From Symbiodinium natans (lineage: Eukaryota > Sar > Dinophyceae > Suessiales > Symbiodiniaceae): a DNA stretch of 64,000 nt. Within the stretch, counting starts at the first letter, position 1, and every line of letters begins with the position of its first letter. The stretch is taken from the NCBI GenBank assembly GCA_905221605.1, contig CAJNDS010002194.1, positions 62,001 through 126,000 of the forward strand. Reading direction: 5' to 3'. Shown in pieces: positions 62,467-64,000 of this stretch. The notes under the pieces are model-generated. The model had not been told where the DNA came from, did not search any database, and saw only the letters and a program-made list of their open reading frames with translations. Both the position numbers and the translations under genes were made by a program.

Positions 62467-62557
62467 GCCTTCGCCGGAACAGCACTGCGCAGCAGCTGTT
62501 CTTGTGCAAGGATTCCATCGTCCCCCTGGCTTGTTGAGAGAAGAGCCACCCAAAGAG
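62467..62557 (+). CDS. candidate coding exon (chain of three, 1)
   Basis: After CAAGCCCAG it reads PSPEQHCAAAVLVQGFHRPP, then GLLREEPPKE; ends at GGTTTGGGG in phase 0. Confidence 0.6.
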
Positions 62558-62646
62558 GGTTTGGGGTTTAGGGTTCCTGCAGCCCTAGCCCTAAACCCTA
62601 CACCCTGAACCTAAACCGTAAACCCTAAACCCTAAATGCTTTGTAG

Positions 62647-62688
62647 GGTGCGGAAGGCTCACGGCTTCAAAGCTTCGCCGCAGTGCAG
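62647..62688 (+). CDS. candidate coding exon (chain of three, 2)
   Basis: 14 codons GAEGSRLQSFAAVQ between CTTTGTAG and GTTTCTGG, in phase with both neighbours. Confidence 0.6.
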
Positions 62689-62836
62689 GTTTCTGGGTTG
62701 AGGGCGAGAGACAAAGCCCTGCTAGGCAGGTGTACCACTGAATGGAGGCGGTTAGGGTTTAGGGTTTAGGGTTGAGGGTTTAGGGTTTAAGGTTTAGGGT
62801 TTAGGGTTTGAGAGCGTGCTTGGGTTTTTTCCCCAG

Positions 62837-62917
62837 AGAGTCGGACAATGTGCTCAGCCTTTCTTGCAGCGCGCGGACGGGTTGCTGCTCAAGAATGCAC
62901 GTTCAGCAACGACATGG
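62837..62917 (+). CDS. candidate coding exon (chain of three, 3)
   Basis: 27 codons after TTCCCCAG, RVGQCAQPFLQRADGLLLKN, then ARSATTW; donor GTAGTTC. In phase with exon 2. Confidence 0.6.
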
Positions 62918-63207
62918 GTAGTTCTCGAAATTTTGGCACCTTCTCTGGATTGCCTATATCATACGACACCCATACAAGAAGGACCCAACGAAAAGGGACC
63001 CTAATTTTGACCCAGCCAAGCCACGGGGCCGGAAGTTTTTTTTTGTGCTTCGGCGAAGAAGAGGGAGGTGCTGTGTTGTAACAGGACGCTACTTGGCCTC
63101 GTAGTATAGTATATATATATACACTTCTACTTATACTTATATATATATATACATACATATCTACATCGGGCCTACGTGAAGTATCGGGTGCAGAAGTTAG
63201 TAGGATT

Positions 63208-63232
63208 AAGGGCCCCCTGCTATAGGGGGCCT
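63208..63232. repeat. hairpin GGCCCCCTGCTATAGGGGGCC
   Basis: 6-7 bp GC stem followed by TTTG; not read as a terminator in a eukaryote. Confidence 0.6.
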
Positions 63233-63274
63233 TTGTTTTGCAGGGCGTCAGCCGGAGCACACGAGAGTCTTTTG

Positions 63275-63625
63275 AACCCTAACACCCTAACACCCTAACA
63301 CCCTAACACCCTAACACCCTAACACCCTAACACCCTAACACCCTAACACCCTAACACCCTAACACCCTAACACCCTAACACCCTAACACCCTAACACCCT
63401 AACACCCTAACACCCGAACACCCTAACACCCTAACACCCTAACACCCTAACACCCTAACACCCTAACACCCTAACACCCTAACACCCTAACACCCTAACA
63501 CCCTAACACCCTAACGCCCTAACACCCTAACACCCTAACACCCTAACACCCTAACACCCTAACACCCTAACACCCTAACACCCTAACACCCTAACACCCT
63601 AACACCCTAACACCCTAACACCCTA
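63275..63625. repeat. octamer array ACCCTAAC
   Basis: More than forty nearly identical 8-bp units (CCCTAACA) with two single-base variants; distinct from the CCCTAAAG octamer at 15028. Confidence 0.97.
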
Positions 63626-63661
63626 GACCCTAGACCCTAAACGCCAAACCCCAAAGCGCAG

Positions 63662-63708
63662 CTCCCTGGATCTTGTGACGATGTTCGTGGTCAGTTCCTC
63701 CACAGGAG
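63662..63708 (+). CDS. candidate coding exon
   Basis: After AAAGCGCAG it reads SLDLVTMFVVSSSTG; donor GTTCCTAAAC. Confidence 0.5.
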
Positions 63709-63854
63709 GTTCCTAAACCCTAATCCCTAAACCCGAAACCCTAATCCCTAAACCCTAAACCCTAAACCCTAATTGAACCCTAAACCCTAAACCCCAAGCC
63801 CAACACCCAAACCGTGGAACTGCGCAGTCTCCCCTAAACCCTAAACCCTCAAAG

Positions 63855-63938
63855 GAGCGCCGGCCATGCGGCTTAGTCTTGGTTGTTGAAGATGAGAAAC
63901 AAGGCCCTAAGCCTGTACTAAGAGGTTCGTGGATAGTT
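63855..63938 (+). CDS. candidate coding exon
   Basis: 28 codons from CCTCAAAG to GTAAGCG, reading ERRPCGLVLVVEDEKQGPKP, then VLRGSWIV. Confidence 0.55.
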
Positions 63939-64000
63939 GTAAGCGGGGTTATAAGTAGATAACTATACTTATTTCTTTTTTTTTTTGGGGGGGGGGGGGG

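Noticed and set aside
63208-63232. Bacterial-type intrinsic terminator
   Set aside because: A hairpin is present but the setting is eukaryotic and no U-tract of proper length follows.
63275-63625. CRISPR-like regular repeat
   Set aside because: Uniform 8-bp tandem units without spacers.
1-64000. tRNA, rRNA or spliced-leader RNA genes
   Set aside because: I looked for tRNA arms, conserved rRNA words and the dinoflagellate spliced-leader core and saw none that I could support by eye.

Overview
This window looks like nuclear DNA of a dinoflagellate or a close alveolate relative. The species cannot be named. The evidence is plant-type telomeric heptamers (CCCTAAA/TTTAGGG) throughout, apparent GC-AG and GA-AG introns beside GT-AG ones, and a very large Ty1/copia-type retroelement with CCCH-finger Gag. 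There is no bacterial gene organisation, rRNA, tRNA gene or CRISPR array that I can support.

From 1 to about 46 kb and from 59.4 to 64 kb the DNA alternates between telomere-like heptamer arrays (often with one-base variants or 8-mer forms) and short unique islands of roughly 30-130 bp. Many islands sit between CCCTAAA repeats on the left and TTTAGGG repeats on the right. They begin just after an AG, end just before GT (often the GT of GTTTAGGG) or GA/GC, and are open in at least one frame. I read them as coding exons separated by introns whose two ends carry telomeric repeats in opposite orientation. One island alone is weak evidence, because short GC-rich segments are often open. Phase-consistent neighbours (4.15/4.23, 9.34/9.52, 19.6-20.2, 43.87/44.05, 59.68/60.01, 62.47/62.65/62.84 kb; on the minus strand 60.93/60.82 kb) strengthen the reading. 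Gene products are mostly not recognisable. Small MITE-like inverted repeats, microsatellites and a 0.94-kb 21-bp satellite are scattered among them.

At 16.7-20.8 kb there is a diverged tandem duplication of a multi-exon gene. The downstream copy keeps frame across at least three exons with GC donors. The upstream copy has frame-disrupting changes. A roughly 400-bp dispersed repeat at 16.2-16.6 kb recurs inverted at 46.4-46.8 kb.

The centrepiece is an apparently intact LTR retrotransposon at 46897-59294. It has 143-bp LTRs that read as identical (TG...CA), a 5-bp ATTTT target duplication, a primer-binding site resembling the complement of a tRNA anticodon arm, and a G-rich polypurine tract. 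ORF1 encodes a coiled-coil Gag, two CCCH fingers and an aspartic protease. ORF2 (2,900 codons) encodes integrase, reverse transcriptase and RNase H in copia order. It continues for about 1,450 residues with domains I read from motifs as a 2-oxoglutarate/Fe(II) dioxygenase (TET/JBP-like pattern), an SGNH/GDSL-type hydrolase, a Tpt1/KptA-type RNA 2'-phosphotransferase and a zinc ribbon. A 22-nt motif, AGC + 5-bp stem + GNRA loop + stem + NGYCG, occurs ten times along the element in all three reading frames with compensatory stem changes. It mostly lies at domain boundaries. This is the most unusual signal in the window.
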